Source: Zoogloea sp. | Lineage (GTDB): Bacteria; Pseudomonadota; Gammaproteobacteria; Burkholderiales; Rhodocyclaceae | Length of the DNA: 32,479 nt | Assembly: GCF_017302315.1 (NCBI RefSeq) | Contig: NZ_JAFLDT010000048.1 | Coordinates: forward strand, 1 to 32,479 | Direction: 5' to 3' | Shown: positions 8,600 to 17,272 of the stretch, one piece after another | Layout of the letters: every line of letters starts with the position of its first letter | How positions within the stretch are numbered: position 1 is the first letter of the stretch | The notes under the pieces: generated by a model | The model's input: the letters and a program-made list of their open reading frames with translations, nothing else | Databases searched by the model: none | Told to the model about the DNA's origin: nothing | Position numbers and translations under genes: made by a program

Positions 8600-8624
8600 G
8601 GGGCTGCGCTTGCAGCCCCTTTTT
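8600..8624 (+). terminator. rho-independent terminator after the tolC-like gene
   Basis: GGGGCTGC (8600-8607) and GCAGCCCC (8612-8619) make a perfect 8-bp GC stem with a four-base loop, followed by five T residues. It ends the plus-strand operon 24 bp after the tolC stop. Only 33 bp remain before ubiD, so the ubiD promoter must overlap this region or ubiD depends on read-through. Confidence 0.9.
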
Positions 8625-8657
8625 CTTCCATCCCGACTTTTCGACTGCCAGCCTTCC

Positions 8658-10130
8658 ATGCGCTACACCGACCTCCGTGACTTCATCTTTCAACTGGAAC
8701 GCCTGGGGGAACTCAAGCGGATTTCCGTCGAGGTCGATCCTCATCTGGAGATGACCGAAATCTGCGACCGGGTGCTGCGCGCCGGTGGCCCGGCGATCCT
8801 CTTCGAGCGGCCCAAGGGGCATTCCGTCCCGGTGCTGGCCAACCTCTTCGGCACCCCGCAGCGGGTGGCGCTGGGCATGGGTGTGAGCGGTGATGACTGG
8901 CAGGGCGCCCTGCGCGAGGTGGGCAAGCTGCTGTCATTCCTCAAGGAACCGGAGCCACCCAAGGGTCTCAAGGACGCCTGGGACAAGCTGCCCATGTTCA
9001 AGCAGGTGCTCAACATGTCGCCCAAGGTGGTGTCGTCCGGACCCTGCCAGCAGGTGGTGAAGGAGGGCAAGGATGTGGACCTCGCCAGCCTGCCCATCCA
9101 GCACTGCTGGCCCGGCGATGTGGCGCCCCTGATCACCTGGGGCCTGGTGGTGACCCGCGGCCCCAACAAGACCCGCCAGAATCTGGGCATCTACCGCCAG
9201 CAGGTGCTCGGCCCCAACAAGGTGATCATGCGCTGGCTGGCCCACCGGGGCGGTGCGCTGGATTTTCTCGAGTTTCAGAAGGCCAACCCGGGCAAGCCTT
9301 TCCCGGTGGCCGTGGTGCTGGGCTGCGACCCGGCCACCATTCTCGGCGCCGTCACGCCGGTGCCGGACTCCCTCTCCGAATACCAGTTCGCCGGCCTGTT
9401 GCGCGGCGCCAAGACCGAGCTGGTCAAGTGCATCGGCTCCGACCTGCAGGTGCCGGCGTCGGCCGAGATCGTACTGGAGGGTGTGATCCACCCGGGTGAA
9501 ATGGCCCTGGAGGGGCCCTATGGCGATCACACCGGCTACTACAACGAGCAGTCGCAGTTTCCGGTGTTCACCATCGAGCGCATCACCAGCCGGCCCGACC
9601 CCATCTACCACAGCACCTACACCGGCAAGCCGCCCGACGAGCCGGCCATGCTCGGGGTGGCCCTCAACGAAGTCTTCGTGCCCCTGCTGCAGAAGCAGTT
9701 CACCGAGATCGTCGATTTCTACCTGCCCCCCGAGGGCTGCTCCTACCGCCTGGCGGTGGTGAGCATCCGCAAGCAGTATCCGGGGCACGCCAAGCGCGTG
9801 ATGTTCGGCATCTGGAGCTTCCTGCGCCAGTTCATGTACACCAAATTCATCATCGTGGTGGACGACGACGTGAACATCCGCGACTGGAAGGAAGTGATCT
9901 GGGCCCTGACCACCCGCATGGACGCCACCCGCGACACCACCCTGGTGGACAACACCCCCATCGACTACCTGGACTTCGCCAGCCCGGTGGCCGGCCTGGG
10001 CTCCAAGATGGGCCTTGATGCCACCAACAAATGGCCGGGCGAGACCCAGCGCGAGTGGGGCACGCCCATCGTCATGGATGCGGAAGTGAAGAAACGGGTG
10101 GACGCCATGTGGGGCGAGCTGGGGCTTTGA
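8658..10130 (+). CDS. ubiD: 4-hydroxy-3-polyprenylbenzoate decarboxylase UbiD
   Basis: This 490-residue protein matches UbiD in full length (about 490-500). It catalyses the prenylated-FMN-dependent decarboxylation of polyprenyl-4-hydroxybenzoate in ubiquinone synthesis. Visible family blocks are [22 protein letters not shown] at the start, [16 protein letters not shown], the glycine-rich [11 protein letters not shown] segment in the cofactor/metal region, [16 protein letters not shown] and [18 protein letters not shown]. The start at ATG 8658 gives the conserved N-terminus; upstream in-frame sequence from 8598 lies in the terminator hairpin. The cofactor is made by a UbiX prenyltransferase, which is not in this window. 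The gene stands alone, between the tolC terminator and the convergent terminator at 10417. Confidence 0.96.
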   Translation: MRYTDLRDFIFQLERLGELKRISVEVDPHLEMTEICDRVLRAGGPAILFERPKGHSVPVLANLFGTPQRVALGMGVSGDDWQGALREVGKLLSFLKEPEPPKGLKDAWDKLPMFKQVLNMSPKVVSSGPCQQVVKEGKDVDLASLPIQHCWPGDVAPLITWGLVVTRGPNKTRQNLGIYRQQVLGPNKVIMRWLAHRGGALDFLEFQKANPGKPFPVAVVLGCDPATILGAVTPVPDSLSEYQFAGLLRGAKTELVKCIGSDLQVPASAEIVLEGVIHPGEMALEGPYGDHTGYYNEQSQFPVFTIERITSRPDPIYHSTYTGKPPDEPAMLGVALNEVFVPLLQKQFTEIVDFYLPPEGCSYRLAVVSIRKQYPGHAKRVMFGIWSFLRQFMYTKFIIVVDDDVNIRDWKEVIWALTTRMDATRDTTLVDNTPIDYLDFASPVAGLGSKMGLDATNKWPGETQREWGTPIVMDAEVKKRVDAMWGELGL

Positions 10131-10416
10131 CGGGTGACTTCGGAACTGACCCGTATCGTTCTCACCAACCAGGGATCCGAGCCATCGGTGATCTACTTCG
10201 AAAGCCCCGTTGTAGCTGACAACGTCAGCGGACAGGTACTTACCGACGCATAGCCCGTTGCAGGCCTGCGTTGTGAAGGAGTGCACTGCAAGGTGCGTTG
10301 TGAATCCCCCGCCCGCATTTTCGGCTGTCCCCAACAACGCCACCGCTACCCGGCGCGACACGCATCAAACGCGGGTCATTGGGGAAAGCAGGAGGATTGA
10401 TGGCGAGGCCGAAAGC
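10131..10416. other. non-coding stretch after ubiD with a possible gene relic
   Basis: Together with the terminator that follows, no convincing gene lies in this interval. The only coding-like signal is a 39-residue frame from GTG 10134 to the TAG at 10251-10253. It reads plausibly as protein (RIVLTNQGSEPSVIYFES) but has no good ribosome site and sits directly on the ubiD stop. It may be a remnant or chance. The ATG at 10400 with AGGAGG upstream opens a frame that runs straight through the terminator and antisense to the PEP-CTERM gene, so it is not accepted as a gene. Confidence 0.4.
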
Positions 10417-10444
10417 AAAAAAGCAGCCCGCGGGCTGCTTTTTT
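10417..10444. terminator. bidirectional rho-independent terminator between ubiD and the PEP-CTERM gene
   Basis: This is a perfect 28-bp palindrome: AAAAAAGCAGCCCG at 10417-10430 followed directly by its complement CGGGCTGCTTTTTT at 10431-10444. It has a GC-rich core and a T tract on either strand. It therefore stops plus-strand transcription from ubiD and minus-strand transcription from the PEP-CTERM gene, whose stop codon lies 25 bp away. Confidence 0.92.
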
Positions 10445-10468
10445 TTGCTGTGCGTGGCGGTCTTCTGC

Positions 10469-11128
10469 TCAGCGCTTGCGGCGGGCCAGGGCGAGGGCGC
10501 CGAGGGCGCTGCCCAGCAGGGCCAGGGAGACCGGCTCGGGGACTTGGGTGCCGGGAGTGCTGACCCCGAGCACCCCGACGGTGATGCCGTGCCAGTCTTC
10601 GCTGGTATCCGTGAAGGTGATGGAGGTGTAATCACCCACCAGTTCGATCACGCCATGGACCTCGCCATTGCCGACGAAGCCGGTTCCGGCCGGGTTGACG
10701 TCCGGCGTGCCGCAGCCCCAATAGCCACAGCCGAAGCTAAGGACGTTGATGGGAACGCCGAAATCCACCGTGTTGCTGTTCCAGCTGACCAGGCCGATCA
10801 GGGGGTTGTGCACGCTCTGGGAGAAGGTGATGGTCTTCGTGCCACCCCCATTGAGGGCAATGATGTCGGCAGTCGTGGGGCCGTTGTCCACGCTCGGGCT
10901 GGTGTAGATCACCGGGTTGCTTCCCCAGTAGTTGGTGCCCCCGGAGGTCTGGGCGAAGCTGTAGGCGCCCGAAAAGGTGACCCCTACGGTCGCGCTGCCG
11001 ACGATCAGGTCGCCGATCACGGCTGAGGCGACGTTGGAGGTGCTGGTCCAGTCGGTCCAGTAGGCCGGCGCGGCAAGTGCAGGCGTGGAGGCAAGGGCTG
11101 CAAGGAGGGCGGTGGCAAGCAGGCGCAT
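10469..11128 (-). CDS. PEP-CTERM exported protein (exosortase substrate)
   Basis: This 219-residue protein carries a Sec signal peptide (residues 1-19, ending PALA before AP). It ends with a full PEP-CTERM sorting signal from residue 196: VPEP, a hydrophobic helix LALLGSALGALALA, then RRKR. In the known system an exosortase (EpsH/XrtA type) recognises this tail, and the protein is released to or anchored in the exopolysaccharide matrix. No exosortase gene is in this window. The body is strand-rich with many Gly, Ser and Thr (SATVGVTFSGAYSF, TITFSQSVHNPLIGLVSW) and looks like a jelly-roll or lectin-like fold, without a named family. The two CGYWGCG cysteines may pair. A sigma-54 promoter lies 53 bp upstream on the same strand, and a perfect bidirectional terminator follows. 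Confidence 0.9.
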   Translation of the reverse strand: MRLLATALLAALASTPALAAPAYWTDWTSTSNVASAVIGDLIVGSATVGVTFSGAYSFAQTSGGTNYWGSNPVIYTSPSVDNGPTTADIIALNGGGTKTITFSQSVHNPLIGLVSWNSNTVDFGVPINVLSFGCGYWGCGTPDVNPAGTGFVGNGEVHGVIELVGDYTSITFTDTSEDWHGITVGVLGVSTPGTQVPEPVSLALLGSALGALALARRKR

Positions 11129-11180
11129 GATCGTATCCTTTCGGTGGTGTCGGGCTTGTAGATATGTTTCTCACAAATTC

Positions 11181-11196
11181 AGCAAAAACGATGCCA
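11181..11196 (-). promoter_or_regulatory. sigma-54 (-24/-12) promoter of the PEP-CTERM gene
   Basis: Read on the minus strand the site is TGGCATCGTTTTTGCT. The GG of the -24 box and the GC of the -12 box are spaced exactly as in the RpoN consensus TGGCACG-N4-TTGCW, with mismatches only at two bases of the -24 box. Transcription should start near 11170, leaving about 42 bases of leader before the start codon at 11128. RpoN control of PEP-CTERM genes, through the PrsK/PrsR two-component system, is known from floc-forming betaproteobacteria. Confidence 0.75.
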
Positions 11197-11204
11197 CTGT
11201 TTTG

Positions 11205-11235
11205 TTTATGAAAAAATTATTATTTTTTTCATAAA
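11205..11235. repeat. AT-only inverted repeat next to the sigma-54 promoter
   Basis: The arms at 11205-11216 (TTTATGAAAAAA) and 11224-11235 (TTTTTTCATAAA) are perfectly complementary over 12 bp around a seven-base AT loop. The repeat lies between the type I secretion operon end and the PEP-CTERM promoter, just upstream of the -24 box. It could be an activator or IHF-type bending site. A terminator for the secretion operon, 77 bp upstream of this point in transcript terms, is the other reading. Confidence 0.5.
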
Positions 11236-11311
11236 AAACACTTGTTTGGGTGGAGTTCGCCGATCCTGTGGGGAGGAGAAGATTGAAATTTGTAAAAAAC
11301 GCTGACATCGC

Positions 11312-13162
11312 TTACGGGGTCGTGGCGACCTGGGAGGCGGTGGGAGCGGCCGGTGGGAGGGCCAGCACGGTTTCAGCAGCGATCCGCCACTGCCCGTCCA
11401 CCTTCACCCAGTCGATCTGTTTGTGCACCGTGTCCCGGTAGTGGCCGGCGCTGTAGTGCTGGACGAAGCGGGTGCTCATGCGTTCGGCGTTGAGCTGGCG
11501 CAGTTTCAGCTTGTCGATGCGGACGCTGGGAGACTGGGCTTGAGTCACGCGGAGGCGTCGTTCGTTCTCCCACTCGGCAGTGCTACGCCCCTTGCCGGGC
11601 TGGAAGTCGGGTCGGTAGAAGTCCCGGTAGGCGGAAAAATCACCCGCTGACCAGGCCGCGGCCCAAGCGGCGAGGCGCTGTTCCGGGCCGGCAGCGTCCG
11701 TTTCTTTCGCCGTGACAGACACGGGTGGGGTGGATGTGCCGGCAGCCGCGGAGGTGATGGCGGGAGACGGTTCCATTTCCGGTGCGGGGGGCGCCTCGAC
11801 GACCGGTATGGGCGCGGCTGCCAGAGCCGGGTTGTAGGGGGTGGTGCCCAACAGTTCGGGCAGGATGGGTACTGGCTGGTAGCGGGTACGCAGGGTCTCG
11901 CGCAGTTCGCCGGCCAGGCTCAGGAGCTGGGCCTGCAGCGTGGTCTGCTGGGCGCGGTTTTCGATCAAGGCCCGCTGGGCGTTGAAGAGATCTTCCTGGG
12001 CGATGGACAGGTCGTTGAGGCTGCGCCGGCCGGCTTCGAAATGCAGTTCGTAGGCGGCGGCGACCCGCTGGGCTGCGATCACCCTGCGTTCCGTCAGGGG
12101 GGCAATCTCGCGGGCTTCGCCGAGCTGCCGGTAGAGATCGGTGATCTCCCGCGATACCTTCAGCAGCAGATCATCGGCATCGGCCTGGGCGGCCTGATGG
12201 CGCTCCACCGCCTCACTGTGGCGGCCGATGTTCTTGCCGCCCAGGGGGATGTCGATACTTACCTGGAGCTGGGCGGCCCGGTCGGTGTCCGACACCGGGA
12301 CAGGTATGGTGCTGTTGTCCAGGCGTTTGTTGATGGACAGGTCCACGGCCGGGAAGAAGCTGCCCCGGGCCACGCCGATGTCGGCCTTGCGCGCCGAACT
12401 CCGTTGCAGGGCGGCGCGCAGGCGCGGATTGCGCTCATGGATGCGTTCCACCAAGGCGTCCATGTCCGCATCCCGATCGTTGGGCCGGATGCCCGGGGTG
12501 ATCAGGTCGTCCGGGGCTTCGCCGGTGAGCAGGCGGTAGCGATACTCGGCAGTGCCGAGCTGGGCCCGGAGCTGGCCAAGAAGGGTGCGGCTCTGGATCA
12601 GGCGCACATGCATCAGATCCAGTTCGGCCGACGAGATACGGCCCGCGTCCACGCGCTGGGCGACATGGGCTTCCACCTTTTCCTGGCGCGCGATGGTGCT
12701 CTGCAGGCTGGTCATCGTCTGACGCAGGCGTACCACGTCGGCATAGGCTTCGGTAATCTCGAAGGCGACCTGCTCCAGGACGCTGTCCAGGTCGGCATCG
12801 GCGGCGTCCCGGGTAAAACCGGCGGCACGCAGGCGGTGGGTATCGGCCGCGCCATTGAACACGTTCCAGCGCAGGCTGGCATCGCTGCGGCGCACATTGC
12901 GGTCCACCGGGCGACCCTGGGTTTCGTCGCGGGCGTCGGAGCTGCGATAGCTCAGCCCGAGGCTGGGCAGAAAGTCGGACCGTACCTGGGTGATCTGGGC
13001 CTCGGCGGCCCGCAGCAGGGCCTGGGCGGAACGGACGCTCGGCTGTTGCAGCAGCACCTTGTCCACGACCACGGGTAGGGGGGCGGCAAGGGCCGGGGTA
13101 CCCAGCAGGCCGCAGGCGGCAAGCGCGGCGGCCAGGCGGCGGGCGGGGAGGGGCAGGGTCAT
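11312..13162 (-). CDS. type I secretion outer-membrane factor (TolC/LapE-like) with a C-terminal NTF2-like domain
   Basis: This 616-residue protein is about 150 longer than ordinary TolC proteins. A signal peptide ends near residue 26 (GTPALA); an LAAC at residues 14-17 could be read as a lipobox but lies early in the hydrophobic stretch. Residues about 30-445 are the TolC body (LLQQPSVRSAQALLRAAEAQI, FLPSLGLSYRSSDA, VSIDIPLGGKNIGRHSEA, FEAGRRSLNDLSIAQEDLFNAQ). A Pro/Ala/Thr-rich linker then leads to an extra domain at about 495-600, with RLAAW, FYRPDF, WENERR, YSAGHYRD and KQIDWV. The same domain ends the TPR protein at 25457. The gene's start overlaps the stop of the HlyD-type gene by one base (TGATG), so it is the third gene of the exporter operon. 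It would form the exit channel for the giant repeat protein encoded divergently. Confidence 0.92.
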   Translation of the reverse strand: MTLPLPARRLAAALAACGLLGTPALAAPLPVVVDKVLLQQPSVRSAQALLRAAEAQITQVRSDFLPSLGLSYRSSDARDETQGRPVDRNVRRSDASLRWNVFNGAADTHRLRAAGFTRDAADADLDSVLEQVAFEITEAYADVVRLRQTMTSLQSTIARQEKVEAHVAQRVDAGRISSAELDLMHVRLIQSRTLLGQLRAQLGTAEYRYRLLTGEAPDDLITPGIRPNDRDADMDALVERIHERNPRLRAALQRSSARKADIGVARGSFFPAVDLSINKRLDNSTIPVPVSDTDRAAQLQVSIDIPLGGKNIGRHSEAVERHQAAQADADDLLLKVSREITDLYRQLGEAREIAPLTERRVIAAQRVAAAYELHFEAGRRSLNDLSIAQEDLFNAQRALIENRAQQTTLQAQLLSLAGELRETLRTRYQPVPILPELLGTTPYNPALAAAPIPVVEAPPAPEMEPSPAITSAAAGTSTPPVSVTAKETDAAGPEQRLAAWAAAWSAGDFSAYRDFYRPDFQPGKGRSTAEWENERRLRVTQAQSPSVRIDKLKLRQLNAERMSTRFVQHYSAGHYRDTVHKQIDWVKVDGQWRIAAETVLALPPAAPTASQVATTP

Positions 13163-14499
13163 CAGCGTTCCCGCAGGGATTTGTCGAAGGTCTTGACGAT
13201 GGGCTTGAGCATGTACTCCATCATCGTGCGCTTGCCGGTCTGGATGCTTGCGTCGGCAGCCATGCCCGACGAGATGGTGAGGCGTTCGGAGGGGGCGCCG
13301 AGGTAATTCTTGCGGGTTTCGAGGAAGACCTCAAAGAAGGTCTCCTTGCGCTCCGGGTCCACCACCGCATCGGCCCCCACTCTCACCACCTCGCCGGCAA
13401 GGGTGCCGAAGATGGACGAGTCATAGGCGCTGATGCGGACCTTGGCTTCCTGGCCGGGTTTGATGAAGGCAATGTCCGAGGGTTTGACCCGTGCCGCCAC
13501 GAGCAGCCGTTCTTCGGCAGGTACGACTTCCATGATGCTTTCGCCGGCCTTCACCACGCCGCCGATGGTGGGGATGAGAACCCGATTGACCACGCCGTCG
13601 AGGGGGGCACGGAGTTCCCGCCGGGCCACCTTGTCACTGCGCCCCGTGAGTTGCTCGGCCAGGGTGGCCGCGCGCAGTTCGATCTCGTTCTTCTCCTTGC
13701 TGGTCTCGGTGAGAAAGCGCGAGCGGGTCTCCGAATGGCGGGCCTGGGCTTCCGCAACGGCAGCCTGGATGCGTTGGATGGCAATGCGGGTGGTCTCCAG
13801 CTCACCCTTCTGGCTGGTGTAGCGTTGCTGGGCATTGAGCAGGTCGGCACGGGCGCCGGCACCGGCCGCGGCCAGCTTTTCCTCGATTGCCAGCGCCTCG
13901 CGGGCCGGGCCGATGGCCTCCTGAAGGGCTTCGTGACGGGCACGTGCTTCCGCCAGTTCCTGCTGGCGCTGGTTGAGTTGGCGGGACAGGGTTTCAAGGG
14001 TGTTTTCGCGCTCCTGGCGGCGGGTCTGCCAGAGCGTGCGTTGTTCCCGGACGAGATCGGGGGCGTTTTTCTCCAGTTCGGGCGAAAAGACCGGTGCGGC
14101 ATTGCGGGCTTCCGCTTCCAGCCGTGCCAATGCCGCGCGGGCACCCCACAGGCTCTGCTGGGACTCGCCGAGATCCGCGGTGAACTGGAGGTTCTGGACG
14201 ATGGCAAGGACGTCGCCTTTCTTCACCACGCTGCCCTCACGGGCGTTGAGGGCCTGCAGGATGCCACCCTCCATGCTCTGGATCTGCTGGAGCCGGCTCG
14301 ACGGTACGACCGAACCGATTGCGTTCACCGAAATGTCGAGGCGGGCCAGGCTCATCCACGCGAACAGCAGCACGAAGAACAGGGCCGTGGTGCCCAGCAG
14401 GATCAGGATCGCCCGGCGGGGGCCCCGATCGAAATCGGGATGGGGGCTGAGGGGTTCGCTTTCGATGCGGGGGGCGCAGGCAGGCGCGTTGGCTTTCAT
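13162..14499 (-). CDS. type I secretion periplasmic adaptor, HlyD/LapC family
   Basis: This 445-residue adaptor has one inner-membrane helix at about residues 30-50 (AILILLGTTALFFVLLFAW). It then has a barrel-sandwich half (VVPSSRLQQIQSMEGGILQALNAREGSVVKKGD is typical of HlyD/PrtE/LapC). A long Glu/Arg/Ala-rich coiled coil follows at about 110-290, then the second lipoyl half (LRAPLDGVVNRV) and a beta-barrel ending. It would bridge the ABC exporter and the outer-membrane factor. The start overlaps the exporter stop (ATGA at 14496-14499) and its stop overlaps the start of the outer-membrane gene, so the three are translationally coupled. Confidence 0.95.
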   Translation of the reverse strand: MKANAPACAPRIESEPLSPHPDFDRGPRRAILILLGTTALFFVLLFAWMSLARLDISVNAIGSVVPSSRLQQIQSMEGGILQALNAREGSVVKKGDVLAIVQNLQFTADLGESQQSLWGARAALARLEAEARNAAPVFSPELEKNAPDLVREQRTLWQTRRQERENTLETLSRQLNQRQQELAEARARHEALQEAIGPAREALAIEEKLAAAGAGARADLLNAQQRYTSQKGELETTRIAIQRIQAAVAEAQARHSETRSRFLTETSKEKNEIELRAATLAEQLTGRSDKVARRELRAPLDGVVNRVLIPTIGGVVKAGESIMEVVPAEERLLVAARVKPSDIAFIKPGQEAKVRISAYDSSIFGTLAGEVVRVGADAVVDPERKETFFEVFLETRKNYLGAPSERLTISSGMAADASIQTGKRTMMEYMLKPIVKTFDKSLRER

Positions 14500-16640
14500 G
14501 CGGCGTATTCCTTGGGTGTAGCCTGGGTGGGGCCACCCTGCAGCTTGCGCAGGACATCGGCACGGGGGCCGTCCAGAACGACCCGGCCCTGATCGAGGAC
14601 GACCAGTCGGTCCACCAGGGGCAGCATGGCCATGCGATGGGTGACCAGCAGCAGGGTGATGCCCTTGATGCTGCGCAGGTTCTCGATGAGTCGGGATTCG
14701 GTGCCCGGGTCCATCATGCTGGAGGGCTCGTCGAGGAGCAGCATGCGGGGTTGCTGCACCAGCGCCCGGGCAATCGACACCGCCTGGCGCTGTCCGCCGG
14801 AGAGGCGATCACCCCGCTCTCCCACCTGGGTGCCCAGGCCGTGGGGCATCTGCGCCAGGGTTTCGTCCAGGCAGGACAGGCGCAGGGCTTCGAGCAACTG
14901 AGCATCGCCGGCCTGGGCGTTGCCCAGCAGGATGTTCTCCCGGATGTCGCCGTGGAACAGCACCACGTCCTGGGGCACGTAGCCCACCTGTCGACGCAGG
15001 CTCTGGGGTTCGAGCTGGCTGACCGACATGCCGTCCACCAGCACGCTGCCCTGGTCCGGGCTGTAGAGATTGAGGAGCAGCTTGAAGAGGGTGCTCTTGC
15101 CCGAGCCGATGCGGCCGATGAAGCCGATGCGCTCGCCGGGACGGATGCTCAGATTCAGGCCCTTCAGCAGGGGGGGAGACTCCGGATAGGCAAAGTGCGT
15201 GTCCCGGAAGTCGATGCGCCCCTGCATGCGCGGCAGGTGCAGACTGTCGGTGCTCTCGTCGGTGGGGGACTCCATGATCTTGTCGAGGGCATCAAGGGCT
15301 TGGCGGGTCTGCTCGTAGCGGACAATCAGGGCCGCAATCTGGGTGGCCGGGGTGATGGCCCGGGCGGTCAGCATGGAGACGGCAATGAGCTGGCCCATGG
15401 TCAGCTCGCCTTCGGCAATCAGCAGGGCGCCGAACATCACGATCAGGATCGTGGTGAGGTTGGTCACCAGCAGGGAAAGATAGGTCCCGAAGGAGGTCCA
15501 TTCCCGCATCCTCACCGAGTTTTCGGAGATCTTGACCGTCAGCATCTCCCACTTGCGGCGGGCCCAGGCTTCCGCGCCGAGGGACTTGAGGGTGTCGACC
15601 CCGTTCATGGTTTCGAACAGGTGGGCCGTGCGCTGGGCCGACTCCTGCATGTTGGCGCCGAGAACGCGGATGAGGGGGCGGCGGATCAGCAATGATGCCG
15701 TGATGGTCAGCGGAATCATGATCAGGGGGATCATCACCAACCAGTGCCCAACCAGCCCGATCAGGACCAGGAAGAACAGCATGAAAGGCACGTCGCCCAG
15801 CATCGTGAGGGTGGACGAGGTGACGAATTCACGTACCGATTCGAAGTCCCGCACGATGTTGGCCAGCACACCACCGGATGCCGGACGGCTGGCTGCCCGC
15901 AGGCGCAGGGCATGGGCGAACACATGGGATGACATGGCCACATCCGCCTTGCGTGCCGCGGCCTCGAGCAGATAGCTGCGCAGCATTTTGATGACGAGGT
16001 CGAAGAGGGCCACCACCACCACCGCGCCGGTCAGAACCCAAAGGCTGTCCAGGGCGTTGTTGGGAACGACACGGTCATACACGGACATCGTGTAGAACGG
16101 GATCACTGCGGCGAACACGTTGGTCAACACCGTGGCGAGCAGAGCCCAGCCGTAGATGGCGCGGTTGGCCAGGAGGGTGTCCCAGAACCAGCGGCGCGGC
16201 CGCGGAAGATGGTAGAGCAGGCTGCGGGTGTCGAAGAACACCCGCGGCCGCACGAAGTAGCTGACCCCCGGGTACTCGGCGGTGATGCGCTCGGCACTCA
16301 GTGAAACGCTACCCCGGATGCCCGCCTGCACGCATTCGAAATCCTCTCCCTTGCGGCTCAGGACCACCAGCGGATCCCCCCCCTCGACCACGATCAGGGC
16401 GGGCAGTTCGGATGGCCGGAAGTCTGCCGGGGTCTTGCTGCTGCGGCTGAGGGACAGCCCACCCCGCTGGGCGCACTCGTGAATGTGGGCCTCGCTGATG
16501 CGGCCATCCATCACCGGGGTATCGGCCAGCAACTGGGTTGGGTCGGCGCGTTTGCCAAAGAAATGTGCCAGGAACATCAACTGGTCGATGACCCCGTCGA
16601 CCAATGCCTCGCCAAGGGTTGAAGAGGGTGTTTCGCGCAT
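14496..16640 (-). CDS. type I secretion ABC exporter with degenerate C39-like domain (LapB/HlyB type)
   Basis: This 714-residue exporter fuses three parts. Residues about 1-140 form a C39-peptidase-like domain that lacks the catalytic N-terminal cysteine, so it should bind substrate and not cleave it, as in HlyB and LapB. Residues about 165-435 are the six-helix ABC membrane domain (AIYGWALLATVLTNVFAAVIPFY and others). Residues about 480-714 are the ATPase, with Walker A GRIGSGKST at 509-517, signature LSGGQR at 613-618, Walker B MLLLDE at 633-638 and switch His668. ATP hydrolysis would export a C-terminally signalled, unprocessed substrate. The obvious substrate is the 2358-residue repeat protein transcribed in the opposite direction from the shared 728-bp region. 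It is first in a three-gene operon. Confidence 0.95.
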   Translation of the reverse strand: MRETPSSTLGEALVDGVIDQLMFLAHFFGKRADPTQLLADTPVMDGRISEAHIHECAQRGGLSLSRSSKTPADFRPSELPALIVVEGGDPLVVLSRKGEDFECVQAGIRGSVSLSAERITAEYPGVSYFVRPRVFFDTRSLLYHLPRPRRWFWDTLLANRAIYGWALLATVLTNVFAAVIPFYTMSVYDRVVPNNALDSLWVLTGAVVVVALFDLVIKMLRSYLLEAAARKADVAMSSHVFAHALRLRAASRPASGGVLANIVRDFESVREFVTSSTLTMLGDVPFMLFFLVLIGLVGHWLVMIPLIMIPLTITASLLIRRPLIRVLGANMQESAQRTAHLFETMNGVDTLKSLGAEAWARRKWEMLTVKISENSVRMREWTSFGTYLSLLVTNLTTILIVMFGALLIAEGELTMGQLIAVSMLTARAITPATQIAALIVRYEQTRQALDALDKIMESPTDESTDSLHLPRMQGRIDFRDTHFAYPESPPLLKGLNLSIRPGERIGFIGRIGSGKSTLFKLLLNLYSPDQGSVLVDGMSVSQLEPQSLRRQVGYVPQDVVLFHGDIRENILLGNAQAGDAQLLEALRLSCLDETLAQMPHGLGTQVGERGDRLSGGQRQAVSIARALVQQPRMLLLDEPSSMMDPGTESRLIENLRSIKGITLLLVTHRMAMLPLVDRLVVLDQGRVVLDGPRADVLRKLQGGPTQATPKEYAA

Positions 16641-17183
16641 GGGCAGAATGCTCGGTTAGTCGTGCTGAGCGGAGGCCGGAAATCGGCCTTCGCATGATTC
16701 AGGAGGCCGATGGTGCCACAGGAGCGCAAATGCCAAATGTAAAAAAGTCACGAGGGTTTGCCTTGATGACATGAGGTAGGTACTCGATCACGCACCTTGG
16801 CGCGCTGGTGACAATGGGCTTTGTGGAGAAATAGGCAATTTTTACAAATACGTTGTCTTTAATATGCGCCTGATCCGTCGTTTCCTGAATGCAAATTTGT
16901 TTTTTTTATTGTGAAAAAAAGTGTTAATTCCTGTGCTGCCGGTGTGGAATTTTCCCTGTCGGAGAATTTCGTGGGTTCCTTCACGTATCGAAAGTAGGGG
17001 ACGAGATCCTTTTAGGGTTCGTGAAGAGGCGGCAAATTTTGTATAAAAAAATATATAAATCAATAACTAAACACTATTTTATATGACCATGGCGTCCATT
17101 TTCGGAAGGCTTGTCGTCACCCTCGCAATCCTTTTTTCCATTCTTGTTTGTCGAATTTTTTTACACCCTCCTTGGGTTCGTGA

Positions 17184-17203
17184 TTTTTTACACAGGTAAA
17201 AAA
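17184..17203. promoter_or_regulatory. inverted repeat, candidate upstream activator site for the sigma-54 promoter
   Basis: TTTTTTAC (17184-17191) and GTAAAAAA (17196-17203) are perfect complements around ACAG. The dyad is about 96-115 bp before the predicted start at about 17299, the usual distance for a bacterial enhancer-binding protein. Single half sites GTAAAAAA also occur at 11292-11299, about 125 bp before the other sigma-54 start, and at 16739-16746. Assignment to a PrsR-like activator is inference. Confidence 0.5.
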
Positions 17204-17272
17204 CCCGATAGAATCCATTAAGTTATTGAGTGGTATTGAAATTATCGTTTTTGACAGTTAAGAGGGGTGTGG

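Noticed and set aside
10400-11026. Frame starting at ATG with AGGAGG upstream after ubiD
   Set aside because: It runs through the perfect terminator and then antisense to a clear PEP-CTERM gene.
14480-16640. Active C39 processing peptidase on the ABC exporter
   Set aside because: The N-terminal domain has no cysteine at the catalytic position, so bacteriocin-type leader cleavage is unlikely.
16664-16677. Minus-strand GG-N10-GC before the ABC exporter
   Set aside because: It would suit the position, but the boxes (CGGCCT and CAGC) are too far from consensus to call.
16711-16725. Sigma-54-like TGGTGCCACAGGAGC
   Set aside because: The GG and GC spacing fits, but the -12 box lacks TT and the -24 box is poor; it also lies far from the adhesin start.
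16842-17063. 73-residue minus-strand frame in the AT-rich region
   Set aside because: Lys/Phe/Ile-rich composition follows from the A/T runs, and no ribosome site or domain is visible.
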